Assembly (NCBI GenBank): GCA_964548225.1
Contig: CAZJQP010000029.1
Span: forward strand, 1-49,624
DNA: 49,624 bases
Source: CALMEH01 sp964548225
Lineage (GTDB): Bacteria; Acidobacteriota; Blastocatellia; Pyrinomonadales; Pyrinomonadaceae
Reading direction: 5' to 3'
This document shows positions 1 through 8,349 of the stretch, one piece after another. The notes under the pieces were generated by a model that worked only from the letters and a program-made list of their open reading frames with translations, had not been told where the DNA came from and did not search any database. Each line of letters starts with the position of its first letter. The stretch's first letter is position 1. The position numbers were made by a program, and so were the translations under genes.

Positions 1-55
1 AGTCGTGTTTCTGCCCTTGATTTCTAACTCAACTCAAATCTGCTCTAGTTAAAAA

Positions 56-76
56 CAATTCTGTCAACACACTTAT
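56..76 (+). repeat. 21-bp dispersed motif, copy 1
   Basis: The 21 bases here differ at only two positions from 30382-30402. Both copies sit directly beside an AT-rich inverted repeat made of ATCAATT-like units. This points to a small dispersed family rather than chance. Its function is unknown. Confidence 0.5.
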
Positions 77-159
77 CAATTAATAATTATCAATTAAATT
101 GTCGGGGTTATGCTTAAATCCCAAAAATGTAATTGACAATTGATCATTAATCATTGATA
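74..159. repeat. Imperfect AT-rich inverted repeat
   Basis: The arm at 74-103 and the arm at 135-159 are near-complements built from ATCAATTA-like units, with small gaps. The sequence could fold as a long weak hairpin. It begins at the edge of the 21-bp motif at 56-76, as does a similar structure at 30269-30372. Confidence 0.5.
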
Positions 160-372
160 AATTGCTCGCAACTATCCGGTTTTTTTAGAGTTTTAAGACA
201 ATTTCTCAAAAAGAATAACCGCAAATTAATACAAAAAGCCACGAATATATTGATTTATTCCGTGCTTTCTCGTGTTAATTCGCGGTTTAATGTTTCAACA
301 ACACAAATCAGGAAACCGCCAAACTTTTTCAGCTTTTCACTTTTTCACTTTTTCACTTTATAATCTTTTAGG

Positions 373-660
373 ATGGAAAAGTTCAATATAATTTGTCCTT
401 GTTGTGAAGCGACGCTGGTTATTGACGCGCAAACCGGCGCGATTCTGTCGCACAAAGAGAAAAAGAAAGTTCTCGGTTCGTTTGAAGATTTGAAAGGCGA
501 ATTGTCAAAGCAAAAAGAACTGCGCGAACAGATATTTGCCCAAGAAATGTCGTCGCAAAAAGACCGCGAACGCATTCTGGAAGAAAAATTCAAAGAAGCA
601 ATGAAACGCGCCGGCGACGATAAAGACGTGCCGTATAAAAATCCGCTCGATTTTGATTAA
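373..660 (+). CDS. Small hypothetical protein with N-terminal CPCC motif
   Basis: This 95-residue product begins with a short beta-like segment carrying C-P-C-C (residues 9-12), followed by a TGAILSHKEKK segment and a strongly charged, probably helical, Lys/Glu-rich region. A metal-binding zinc-ribbon-like start is plausible, but only one Cys cluster is present, so a second ligand pair would have to come from elsewhere. The ATG follows an AGG almost immediately, so the ribosome-binding site is unusually close. A zinc-ribbon TPR gene follows after a long perfect hairpin (666-721). I do not recognise a named family and assign no function. Confidence 0.75.
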   Translation: MEKFNIICPCCEATLVIDAQTGAILSHKEKKKVLGSFEDLKGELSKQKELREQIFAQEMSSQKDRERILEEKFKEAMKRAGDDKDVPYKNPLDFD

Positions 661-665
661 ATATG

Positions 666-721
666 ATTTTTGACCTTTGACCTTTGATCTTTGGGAAAAT
701 CAAAGGTCAAAGGTCAAAAAT
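666..721. repeat. 23-bp perfect hairpin of TTTGACC units between two genes
   Basis: Positions 666-688 and 699-721 are perfect inverted complements with a 10-nt loop. Each arm is itself a direct repeat of a 7-mer, TTTGACC on the left and GGTCAAA on the right. It lies 6 nt after the stop codon of the upstream gene and 17 nt before the next start codon. No T-run of terminator type follows it in the plus direction, so RNA processing or translational control is as likely as termination. Confidence 0.8.
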
Positions 722-737
722 CAAAAATCAAAAACTG

Positions 738-1958
738 ATGAACACAATTTCACAATATTGCCAAAAATGCCGTGCCGCCAATCAACCCGGCGCGGCGCAT
801 TGCAAAAGTTGCGGAACGCGGCTGATGATTGTCGTTTTTCCGCCTTCCATTCGCCACGATGAATCAATCGTGCCGTCTTATTACGAAGATCATTTGCTTG
901 AAAGAGTTTCATTGCTCGAATTGCATCTCGCGCAAATGACCGAACATATCAAAACAACTTACGAATTTGTTCGTCAGGAAGCCGACAAGTTTAAAAAAGA
1001 CCACGAATTCTTACAAACTTTCTTTGAAACGGTGGAGAAAATGAACCCGTATCTGGCAAACGAAATCAGCCGCAATTTTCTCGAAATCCGCGATGAGAAA
1101 AAAGCTAAAAAGAAATCGAAAAATAAACGCGAAAACCTCCTAAAAGAAATTTTTGAAGCGCACAATGCCAAAAAAGGCGAACTTTTTACGCATTTTGTCA
1201 ACGAAGGCTTCAAACTCTTGGATGCGGGCGAAGAAAAACAAGCCTTTTTAAATTTTGAACGCGCCGCTTTACTTTCGCCTGAAAATCTTCCGCTTTTTGT
1301 TTTTATGGGAGAAAGTTTGTTTCGCGCCGATAGATTTACCGAAGCCCGAAATTATCTCGAAAAAGCGTTTCAAATCGAACCGCACAACGAAAAAGTTCTG
1401 CTTCTGCTCGGCGCGAGCTTGGCAGATGAAAACGATGCGGAAAATGCACGAAAATATCTCAGCGTTTTGGCAGGAAATCCGCGTTTTGCGCTGTGCGTAA
1501 ATTTTATTTGGGGAATGCTTGCCGCTTCGGAAATGAGTTGGATGGAAAGTCTTGCGGCATTTAAAGAATCGGCAAACGCAGAGGAAAAAGCCGAAATCCT
1601 ATATCTTATCGGAGCAGTATATTTTCAGCTTGGGCAAACGGAAAATGCTTTGAGATTTTTGGAAAAAACCGTTGAACTTGAGTCGCGTTATGCCGACGCT
1701 TGGTTTTTGCAAAATTTGATTTTTGCACAAAACGGCGAAACCGAAAAAGCCGAAGAAATGAAACAAAAAGCTCTCGATTCACGCGAAGCCGGAGCGCAAT
1801 GTTTAGAGTTTTTACGAAATAAAAACGCACCGGAAATAAAAAACGCTCTGCCGTTTTCTCATTTTGAAAGGGAATCGAAAATATTAACCAAAGGTTCGCC
1901 GCGATTGACTAAATTTTTCCGCGAACAGATTTTGAAGGCAATTGAGAAAGATTTTTAA
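738..1958 (+). CDS. Zinc-ribbon TPR protein
   Basis: I place the start at the ATG at 738, because the open frame upstream runs through the hairpin at 666-721. The 406-residue product opens with a zinc ribbon, CQKC near residues 8-11 and CKSC near 22-25. A coiled-coil-like charged region follows (about 50-160), then several TPR-type helical repeats (about 160-370) with units such as 'LLDAGEEKQAFLNFERAALL' and 'YFQLGQTENALRFLEKTVEL'. It has no signal peptide or TM segment, so it is probably a cytoplasmic scaffold. The partner is unknown. pyrF follows 70 nt later. Confidence 0.85.
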   Translation: MNTISQYCQKCRAANQPGAAHCKSCGTRLMIVVFPPSIRHDESIVPSYYEDHLLERVSLLELHLAQMTEHIKTTYEFVRQEADKFKKDHEFLQTFFETVEKMNPYLANEISRNFLEIRDEKKAKKKSKNKRENLLKEIFEAHNAKKGELFTHFVNEGFKLLDAGEEKQAFLNFERAALLSPENLPLFVFMGESLFRADRFTEARNYLEKAFQIEPHNEKVLLLLGASLADENDAENARKYLSVLAGNPRFALCVNFIWGMLAASEMSWMESLAAFKESANAEEKAEILYLIGAVYFQLGQTENALRFLEKTVELESRYADAWFLQNLIFAQNGETEKAEEMKQKALDSREAGAQCLEFLRNKNAPEIKNALPFSHFERESKILTKGSPRLTKFFREQILKAIEKDF

Positions 1959-2028
1959 CGCAAAGACGCAAAGATTTTTATAGGTGGTTTGCAAAAAGTT
2001 TAAAGCACAAAATCACATAAAAAATCAT

Positions 2029-2724
2029 ATGAAAGAAAAAATCATCGTTGCGCTCGATGTTGAAACCGCTTCCGAAGCAAGGGAAATTGTCGCCGAATTG
2101 CACGAAGAAGTCGGCGCATTTAAAATCGGTTTGCAACTTTTTACGTCCGCCGGCTCATCTTTTGTGAGGGAATTGGTTAATTCGGGCGTAAAGATTTTTC
2201 TCGACGTAAAATTTCACGATATTCCCAATACGGTTGCCAAAGCATCAATCGAAGTTGCACGACTCGGCGTTTGGATGTTCAATATTCACGCGCTCGGTGG
2301 CGGCGAAATGATTTTCAAAACGGTGGAAGCAGTGGGAGAAGTTTGCGAACGCGAAAATCTTGTGAAACCGAAAATTATCGGTGTTACAATTTTGACGAGT
2401 TCCAGTCAGGAAACCTTGAATCAAATCGGCATCGAGAAGGAAATTACTTCGCAAGTTTTGAATTTGGCGCAAATTTCGGCAAAATACGGATTGGACGGAG
2501 TTGTTGCATCGCCGCTTGAAACTCGTCTGATTCGCGGCGTAATCGGCGAACAGTTTTTAATTGTTACACCCGGAATTCGTCCGAATCTTGAAACAAAAGA
2601 CGATCAGAAGCGTGTAATGACTGCAAAAGAAGCCGTCGAAAATGGTTCTGATTATGTGGTTATCGGTCGCCCCATTTTACAAGCCGAAGACAAATCGGCA
2701 GCGGTCAGGCAACTTTTCAAGTAA
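2029..2724 (+). CDS. pyrF: Orotidine 5'-phosphate decarboxylase
   Basis: The enzyme converts OMP to UMP in the last step of de novo pyrimidine synthesis, in the cytoplasm. From the ATG at 2029 the product is 231 residues, the usual size for the short bacterial form. The N-terminal IIVALDV strand, the catalytic D-x-K-x-x-D signature in 'FLDVKFHDIPNT', a TVLTSSS-like strand, and the C-terminal phosphate-binding segments 'VTPGIRPN' and 'VIGRPI' are all visible. The 15 codons upstream of 2029 are poorly protein-like, so the internal ATG is preferred. No other pyr gene is adjacent. Confidence 0.95.
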   Translation: MKEKIIVALDVETASEAREIVAELHEEVGAFKIGLQLFTSAGSSFVRELVNSGVKIFLDVKFHDIPNTVAKASIEVARLGVWMFNIHALGGGEMIFKTVEAVGEVCERENLVKPKIIGVTILTSSSQETLNQIGIEKEITSQVLNLAQISAKYGLDGVVASPLETRLIRGVIGEQFLIVTPGIRPNLETKDDQKRVMTAKEAVENGSDYVVIGRPILQAEDKSAAVRQLFK

Positions 2725-2767
2725 AAAGTAATAAGCAAACAGTATAAGATTTGAACGTAGAATTTAA

Positions 2768-4327
2768 ATGAAATTAACGAGATTGAATAGAGCAAACCTC
2801 AAAAATAACATTCGATTTATCCGCAAAAATTGGCAGATTTTTTGTTTGATGATTTTAGTTTTTTCCGCCATTTATACGTTTTCAAAAACAACGGCGCAAC
2901 AAAATACGGTCATCAATCAAAATACGCCAACGCTTTTTCGAATCGGCGAAAGGTTGACTTATAATCTTTCTTTCGGGAATTTTACTGATGCCGGAGTTGC
3001 GGAACTTTCAGTTGTTTCACGCGGAAAATTGAGCGGAAAAGATGCCGTTGAAGTGCAATCGAGATTCAAGACAACAAATTTCGTCAGTGCGATTTTTTAT
3101 TTAATTGACGAACAACGCACTACTTTTGCCGCTGTCGAAACAGGTTTGCCGCTTTATATTCGCAAAACTTCCAACGCCGGCGTGTTGCCGCAGGAAACAA
3201 TCAATAATTTTTTAACAGTTCCGACTGCGAACTTCGATTTGCCGACGCTCGTTTATCAAGCGCGTCAATTCGGCGGAACGGGAACTTATCCGTTTCAAGA
3301 AGGTGAAAAATTCTACACGGCAACATTTTCAAAAACTACAAATGAAAAGTTTAGAAACGAACTCGGCGAATTCGACACCAATATTTCAACCGTCCAAAGC
3401 CAGTATTTTACGGAAAAAGGAATTACGGACGTTCGCATAAATTTTACCAATGACGAAGATCGGATTCCGGTTTTGATGCAATTTAAAACCTCCAGAGGAA
3501 CTTTTTACGCGAGAATTGCGGCAATTCAACAACCTGACAAAACAGTTTCGCCAACGCCTGTTCTGCTCCAAACTCCTGTTTCGTCAAATACGCCGAAACC
3601 GACGATAACGCCGCAACCTTACGTTAATAATCAGCCGCTTTCGGCAGACCTGCCATTTAAATTAGGCGAAACCTTGGAATACCAAATTACTGCCGCCGGA
3701 AAATATTTGGGCATTGTAACTCTGCAAATCAAAGAAAGAAAACTATTTAGGACAGTTGACAGTTTGTTGCTGACTGCAACCGTAACCGCGGCGCAACCCG
3801 ACCAGCAGATTTTGAAATTGAATGATTCAATCCAAACGCAAATTAATCCTGTAACGCTTTCACCATTTGATTTTAATACTCGGTTCACTAATTTGTTCAA
3901 TGCGTATAATCAAACCGTAAATTTTGATCAAATGAACGGCAAAGCACAGGTCAACGGCACGAACTTGGTTGATATGCCAACCGGAACACACAATCTTTTG
4001 TCCCTGGCTTACGCAATTCGTTCATTTAATTTAAAGCCGAGTAATGTCATAAAAAATCCTGTCAACGACACTCGCGTCGCGGTGCTTATCGGCTCAACGG
4101 CAAGCGTTTTCGTGCTGAAACCTTCAGAAGCCGAAGCCATAACCATAAATAACGAAAAAAATTCCGCCCAAGCTATTCAAATTGCCACAGGAAATCCGCA
4201 AGTTGACGCACTGAATTTTCAGCCGCGGATATGGTTGAGCAATGATGATTCGCGTGTTCCGCTTCGGTTGATGCTTGGAAGTTTTCAAGCCGATTTGATC
4301 TCAAAAAAAATCGTCCAACCTCAATAA
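2768..4327 (+). CDS. Exported DUF3108-type protein, two domains
   Basis: The 519-residue product has a basic N-terminus and a hydrophobic segment (about residues 24-42, IFCLMILVFSAIYTF) acting as an uncleaved anchor or signal peptide. Two similar beta-rich domains follow. Each opens with an F-x-x-GExLxY motif (near residue 55 'FRIGERLTYNLSFGN', near 297 'FKLGETLEYQITAAG'), typical of DUF3108-like periplasmic proteins. A Pro/Thr-rich linker (about 258-285) joins the domains. Such proteins are envelope-associated with no established biochemical role. The duplicated domain is the main oddity. The gene ends 67 nt before a spacer leading to the iron operon. Confidence 0.75.
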   Translation: MKLTRLNRANLKNNIRFIRKNWQIFCLMILVFSAIYTFSKTTAQQNTVINQNTPTLFRIGERLTYNLSFGNFTDAGVAELSVVSRGKLSGKDAVEVQSRFKTTNFVSAIFYLIDEQRTTFAAVETGLPLYIRKTSNAGVLPQETINNFLTVPTANFDLPTLVYQARQFGGTGTYPFQEGEKFYTATFSKTTNEKFRNELGEFDTNISTVQSQYFTEKGITDVRINFTNDEDRIPVLMQFKTSRGTFYARIAAIQQPDKTVSPTPVLLQTPVSSNTPKPTITPQPYVNNQPLSADLPFKLGETLEYQITAAGKYLGIVTLQIKERKLFRTVDSLLLTATVTAAQPDQQILKLNDSIQTQINPVTLSPFDFNTRFTNLFNAYNQTVNFDQMNGKAQVNGTNLVDMPTGTHNLLSLAYAIRSFNLKPSNVIKNPVNDTRVAVLIGSTASVFVLKPSEAEAITINNEKNSAQAIQIATGNPQVDALNFQPRIWLSNDDSRVPLRLMLGSFQADLISKKIVQPQ

Positions 4328-4382
4328 ATTTACAATTTTCAATTTATAGAATTATAACTTTCAGTTTTGTGTTTTCCCATAT

Positions 4383-4403
4383 TGAAATTGAAATTTGATT
4401 TCA
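4383..4403. promoter_or_regulatory. Candidate palindromic operator ahead of the iron operon
   Basis: A 21-bp partial palindrome, TGAAAT at one end and ATTTCA at the other around a central AAATTT, lies 49 nt before the first gene of the feo operon. Its size and position would suit a Fur-type or DtxR-type iron repressor site, but it does not closely match the standard Fur consensus and AT-rich palindromes are common in these spacers. Low confidence. Confidence 0.25.
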
Positions 4404-4451
4404 TTTAACATACAATTTAATGGAATCAGTTCTTTTAGGAGTTATAAATCT

Positions 4452-4904
4452 ATGAAAAAAGCAATCTTATTAATTTCAATTTTTATTTTGGGATTCTCCG
4501 CAAATGTTTTTGCTCAAGCTACTGAAGCGGACAAAATAGCAATAAAACAAACGGCATTGAATTACGCTGAAGGTTGGTATGAAGGAAACGCCGAAAAAAT
4601 GGAAAGTGCGTTACATCCGAATTTGGCAAAACGACGCGCCGCCACAAATGAAAAAGGACAAAGCCGTCTTGATGAGCTTTCCGCAATGGGTTTGGTGCAG
4701 GGAACTCGCGCCGGTTTCGGAAAACAAACACCGAAAGCGGAACAGTTAAAAGAGGTTACAATTCTTGATATAACGGGAAATGCGGCAACTGTGAAATTGG
4801 AAATGCGTGATTGGGTTGACTATATGCACATTGCCAAATTTAACGGAAAATGGGTAATCGTGAATGTTCTTTGGGAATTGAAACCGAAAAAAACGGACAA
4901 ATAA
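4452..4904 (+). CDS. Exported NTF2-like (DUF4440 / lumazine-binding-like) protein
   Basis: The start is set at the ATG at 4452 because a good ribosome-binding site (TAGGAG) lies 9 nt upstream and the next residues form a clean signal peptide (KKAILLISIFILGFSANVFAQA, cleavage near residue 20). The mature part, about 130 residues, resembles NTF2-fold small proteins: 'KQTALNYAEGWYEGNAEKMESALHPNLAKR' near the start and 'MHIAKFNGKWVIVNVLWE' at the end. Its ligand is unknown. It ends 3 nt before feoA, so it is very likely cotranscribed with the iron-uptake genes. Confidence 0.8.
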   Translation: MKKAILLISIFILGFSANVFAQATEADKIAIKQTALNYAEGWYEGNAEKMESALHPNLAKRRAATNEKGQSRLDELSAMGLVQGTRAGFGKQTPKAEQLKEVTILDITGNAATVKLEMRDWVDYMHIAKFNGKWVIVNVLWELKPKKTDK

Positions 4905-4907
4905 TTT

Positions 4908-5135
4908 ATGAAGCTAGCAAATTTGGAAGTCGGTGAAAAAGCCTTTGTTACTAATGTTTTAGGTGAAACATTGGTGGCAAAACGTCTGATGGAAATGGGC
5001 GTTGTGCCGGGCGTTTCGGTGCGTGTTGTAAAAAGTGCGCCGTTTGGTGATCCCATCGAAATTCGCGTTCGCGGTTATTCATTAGCTTTGAGAAAATCAG
5101 AGGCTGAAAAAATCGAAGTTCAAATTTCAAATTAA
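4908..5135 (+). CDS. feoA: Ferrous iron transport protein A
   Basis: This 75-residue SH3-like protein is thought to act on the cytoplasmic side of FeoB. Family hallmarks are visible: 'RLMEMGVVPG' near residues 25-35, 'KSAPFGDPIEIRVRGYSLALRKSEAEKI' toward the end, and the right length for a stand-alone FeoA. It starts 3 nt after the preceding exported protein, and its stop codon is immediately followed by the GTG start of feoB, indicating translational coupling. In E. coli, feo expression responds to iron and oxygen; here only a weak candidate palindrome upstream is seen. Confidence 0.95.
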   Translation: MKLANLEVGEKAFVTNVLGETLVAKRLMEMGVVPGVSVRVVKSAPFGDPIEIRVRGYSLALRKSEAEKIEVQISN

Positions 5136-7145
5136 GTGAAATCAAAACAATCAAACCAATCATCCGAAATCGTAATTGCTCTTGCAGGAAATCCGAATGC
5201 GGGCAAAACAACTCTTTTTAATGTTTTGACGGGGCTGAAGCAGAAAGTTGCAAATTACCCGGGCGTTACGGTCGAGCGAAAGGAAGGCGTTTGGAAATTC
5301 GGTGACAAAACAGCGCGTTTGATTGATTTGCCCGGACTTTACAGTCTTGATGCGACATCGCTCGATGAACAAATTGCCCGCGATGTTTTGACAGGAAACG
5401 CGCCGAATTTACCAAAGCCTGACGCGATAATTGCTGTCGTTGACGCGACAAATCTGGAGCGGAATCTTTACCTTGTAACCCAGCTTTTTGAATACGAAAT
5501 TCCGGTCGTTGTGGCATTGACGATGGTTGACGTTTTTGAAAAGCAAAAACACGAAATTGACGCTGAAAAATTATCGAAATCTCTTGGTGCGCCGGTTATT
5601 TCGATTACGGCTTCCAGCGGTCGCGGTATTGAAGAAATAGGCGGACAAATTTTCCAAGCAATAGGAAACACTTCTGATTTTCCATTCAAATTAAACGGGA
5701 ATTCCAAAACCGACAATGCAAAAATCTTCGAGCGTTACAAGTTTATTTCAAACGCCGTGCAAGAATCTGTCAAACACAACGACCAAGCCGAACATAATTT
5801 TTCAGAAAAAATTGACCGCATTTTGACTCATAAATTCTTTGGACTTCTAATTTTAGTTGCGGTTCTTCTACTCGTCTTTCAAACAATTTTTTCCTGGGCG
5901 GAATTGCCGATGAATCTGCTCGAATCGGGTTTCGGTGCATTGAACGAATTTGTCAAAAGCAAACTTCCCGAAGGAATTTTGGCGGATTTAATCACGGATG
6001 GAATTATCGCCGGAGTCGGTGGCATTTTAGTTTTTTTGCCGCAGATTTTGTTGCTTTTTTTGTTTATTTCGCTTCTTGAAGACACAGGTTATATGGCACG
6101 AGCGGCGTTTTTGCTTGATAAGCTGATGTCGAAATTTGGGCTTCACGGTAAAGCATTTTTGCCTTTAATGAGCAGTTTTGCGTGTGCAATTCCGGGTGTG
6201 ATGGCAACTCGAACCATAGAAAATCCGAAGGATAGATTAGCAACGATTCTAATTGCACCGCTTATGTCTTGCTCGGCTCGTCTTCCGGTTTATACGCTGA
6301 TGATTGCGACATTTTTTGCGGGGCAAACCGTTTTCGGACTTATCTCACTCGGCGCAGTTTTAATGTTGGCGATGTATGCCCTCGGAATAATTGTGGCGAT
6401 TATTATTGCTTTCTTATTGAAAAAAACTTTATTAAAATCCGAAACTCCGCCGTTTGTAATGGAACTTCCACCTTATCGTCTGCCCAATTTTCGCACGGTT
6501 TTTCAGAATATGTTCACTCGCGCCGGACTTTTTATTAAACGCGCCGGAACAGTAATTTTAGCAATTTCGATTGTTCTTTGGGCATTAACTTATTTTCCGC
6601 GTCCGGCAGAAACGTCTGAAAACGCGGTAATTACGGCAACAAGCGAAGAAAAATGCTCGTGTCCCGAAACCGAAGCACGTTTGAAGGAAGAAGCCAAAAA
6701 AGCCGAAGAAGCCAAGCAAAGTCTGGCACTTCAAAACAGTTATGCCGGAAAGCTCGGACACGCTATTGAACCATTAATTGCCCCACTGGGTTTCGATTGG
6801 AAAATCGGCATCGCATTGATTTCGTCTTTTGCCGCAAGAGAAGTTTTGGTTTCGACCTTGAGCATAATTTACAACGTCGGCAAAGACGCGGAAGAGGAAA
6901 CGCTGACGAGTGCCATCCGCAATGCAAAACGCGAAGACGGAAGCGCGGTTTGGACACCTTTAACTGCTGTTACGCTAATGGTTTTCTTTGTTCTTGCAAT
7001 GCAATGTATGTCAACTGTGGCAATTGTGCGGCGCGAAACGAATTCTTGGAAATGGACTTTGTTTATGGTCGGATATATGACCATTTTGGCTTACGTTGCC
7101 GCATTTTTGACTTATCAAGGCGGAAAATTTTTCGGATTTGGTTAA
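5136..7145 (+). CDS. feoB: Ferrous iron transport protein B (GTPase permease)
   Basis: FeoB moves Fe(II) across the inner membrane using an N-terminal G-domain. The 669-residue product starts at GTG, directly after the feoA stop. G1 is GNPNAGKT (residues 18-25) and G3 is DLPG (64-67). The helical membrane part has the paired Gate-like segments with conserved Cys, 'SSFACAIPGVMATRTIEN' and 'LMSCSARLPVYTLM'. Two points are unusual: the G4 position reads ALTMVDVFEKQ, with Thr where FeoB normally has Asn (NxxD), and the loop before the last TM group carries KCSCPETEARLKEEAKKAEE, a Cys pair followed by a charged helix. A Cys-rich membrane peptide follows. Confidence 0.97.
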   Translation: MKSKQSNQSSEIVIALAGNPNAGKTTLFNVLTGLKQKVANYPGVTVERKEGVWKFGDKTARLIDLPGLYSLDATSLDEQIARDVLTGNAPNLPKPDAIIAVVDATNLERNLYLVTQLFEYEIPVVVALTMVDVFEKQKHEIDAEKLSKSLGAPVISITASSGRGIEEIGGQIFQAIGNTSDFPFKLNGNSKTDNAKIFERYKFISNAVQESVKHNDQAEHNFSEKIDRILTHKFFGLLILVAVLLLVFQTIFSWAELPMNLLESGFGALNEFVKSKLPEGILADLITDGIIAGVGGILVFLPQILLLFLFISLLEDTGYMARAAFLLDKLMSKFGLHGKAFLPLMSSFACAIPGVMATRTIENPKDRLATILIAPLMSCSARLPVYTLMIATFFAGQTVFGLISLGAVLMLAMYALGIIVAIIIAFLLKKTLLKSETPPFVMELPPYRLPNFRTVFQNMFTRAGLFIKRAGTVILAISIVLWALTYFPRPAETSENAVITATSEEKCSCPETEARLKEEAKKAEEAKQSLALQNSYAGKLGHAIEPLIAPLGFDWKIGIALISSFAAREVLVSTLSIIYNVGKDAEEETLTSAIRNAKREDGSAVWTPLTAVTLMVFFVLAMQCMSTVAIVRRETNSWKWTLFMVGYMTILAYVAAFLTYQGGKFFGFG

Positions 7146-7152
7146 TAAATGA

Positions 7153-7192
7153 GAAATGAGAAATGAGATTTTTAGTTCTCACTTCTCATTTC
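7153..7192. repeat. Hairpin of GAGAAAT units between feoB and the Cys-rich peptide
   Basis: Left arm 7153-7168 and right arm 7177-7192 are complementary with one mismatch and an 8-nt loop. The arms are tandem GAGAAAT-type 7-mers. The hairpin lies 8 nt after the feoB stop and 11 nt before the next start, so it could attenuate or stabilise the intercistronic RNA. Confidence 0.65.
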
Positions 7193-7203
7193 CCAATTCA
7201 TTT

Positions 7204-7359
7204 ATGGATTTTCAAAATATAATTGTCGGCATCATTTTTTTCGCGGCATTAGTTTATGTTGGTTTGATGATTTGGAACAAAGCCAAATTATTCAAACCGA
7301 CAAATTTACCTTGTGTTGATGATTGTGGTTGCGGAACAAAATCTAAGAGCAAAATTTAA
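7204..7359 (+). CDS. FeoB-associated Cys-rich membrane protein
   Basis: The predicted product is 51 residues: one TM helix (FQNIIVGIIFFAALVYVGLMIW, about residues 3-24), a short basic linker, and a C-terminal Cys cluster C-V-D-D-C-G-C-G near residues 38-45. This matches the FeoB-associated Cys-rich small proteins found after feoB in many bacteria, which are thought to assist or regulate Fe(II) transport. I chose the ATG at 7204; the upstream in-frame codons lie in the hairpin at 7153-7192. It is the last gene of the iron operon. Confidence 0.85.
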   Translation: MDFQNIIVGIIFFAALVYVGLMIWNKAKLFKPTNLPCVDDCGCGTKSKSKI

Positions 7360-7453
7360 TCGTCGTCGCTCTTCGGAGCGCAATCGGCTTCCGTCCAAGA
7401 AACAAGCGAAAATTCGCCAATGCGCTGTGAATAGACTTAAACTTCTCAAAAAA

Positions 7454-8308
7454 TCATTCTTTACAAATGCAGTCTGCGTCTAACAATTCGGGGCGATATT
7501 CAAAGTGCATTGTGTCGTAATGATACCATTTTCCGCCCCAAATGAAACCGTTTTTTTCAAAAATCCGCACAATTTCAAGTGGAATTTGATTTTGATATTG
7601 ATAAATTCCGTTCGCATCCGGTGAAAAATTGCGCCAATAATGAGAAAGTGCGACGTTTATATCAATCGTTGTTCCGAAACTATGTGTGCTTTGGCGTGTT
7701 GTTCCGGCAATCGTGCGCCAATTAAAAGTTCCTGCCGGATTTTGCAGAAATTTCATAAATTCGGGCGGCAAATTGTCTAATTCGTCCGAAATTTGTTTGA
7801 ATTTTTTATCAATTCCGTTCACACTCGTAACACGAATCGTTTTGTTTATATTTTTCGGCATCCAAACAATCGAAACCAATTTTCGTTCGACTTCTTCCGC
7901 CGAATTTCCATACATTTTAAAGAAAAATGCTTCATTCCGAGCGCGTCCCGGATCGTAATTAGGCACTAATTTTTTTAAATAATCGTTTGTTTTCGGATAA
8001 CATTGCGCCATCTGGTCTTTCAAATCGGCGGTGTTCAAAACAGTTTCATAGTCGGTTGGCTCAACGCCGTTGTCAAAAATCATCTGCGTCGAATCTTTCC
8101 ATGTAACTATATTGTTTTCAATGGTTGTTAGATGATTCGGATAAGCACGAAGCAAGCATTCCGCTTTCACATTATCAGAAACTTTTTGTGCGGGAATTTC
8201 ATATTTATTTTCGGTATTTGTTTTTGTGGTTGTTTCATTGAACGCAGTTCGACACGCTGCCGAAACAATTATGCTGATGAAAAGTAAGACAAAAATTTTT
8301 CGGTGCAT
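7454..8308 (-). CDS. M15-family D-alanyl-D-alanine carboxypeptidase lipoprotein
   Basis: Zinc peptidases of this family trim D-Ala from cell-wall peptides. The 284-residue product has a lipoprotein signal (KIFVLLFISIIVSAAC, Cys19), so it is likely tethered in the periplasm. The metal-site signatures of the M15 fold are clear: 'RQSTHSFGTTIDINVA' supplies a His and an Asp ligand, and 'KWYHYDTMHFEYRPELL' near the C-terminus supplies the final His with a catalytic Asp/Glu region. The roughly 170 residues before the domain have no recognisable module. Downstream neighbours are envelope functions (small exported protein, LpxD). Exact substrate specificity (cell-wall recycling or endolysin-like) cannot be told. 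Confidence 0.88.
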   Translation of the reverse strand: MHRKIFVLLFISIIVSAACRTAFNETTTKTNTENKYEIPAQKVSDNVKAECLLRAYPNHLTTIENNIVTWKDSTQMIFDNGVEPTDYETVLNTADLKDQMAQCYPKTNDYLKKLVPNYDPGRARNEAFFFKMYGNSAEEVERKLVSIVWMPKNINKTIRVTSVNGIDKKFKQISDELDNLPPEFMKFLQNPAGTFNWRTIAGTTRQSTHSFGTTIDINVALSHYWRNFSPDANGIYQYQNQIPLEIVRIFEKNGFIWGGKWYHYDTMHFEYRPELLDADCICKE

Positions 8309-8349
8309 AATTTACGAACTGAATAGTGTTGAAAGTTTTATCGCACAAA

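Larger units (their letters stand above)
1..372. other. Intergenic region with AT-rich repeats
   Basis: No convincing gene lies in the first 372 bases. The stretch holds a 21-bp motif shared with a site near 30.4 kb (56-76), an imperfect AT-rich inverted repeat (about 74-103 against 135-159), a CACGAA-like degenerate hairpin (about 238-295) and a tandem TTTTTCAC run (333-360) just before the first gene. A 69-codon open frame starting at 154 crosses these repeats and has no protein-like features. Confidence 0.7.

Noticed and set aside
154..363. 69-codon plus-strand open frame
   Set aside because: It crosses degenerate repeats, has no ribosome-binding site and no protein-like pattern.
4383..4403. 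Fur box ahead of the iron operon
   Set aside because: The palindrome is only partly Fur-like; AT-rich palindromes are common here. It is listed as a low-confidence site but not claimed as a Fur box.
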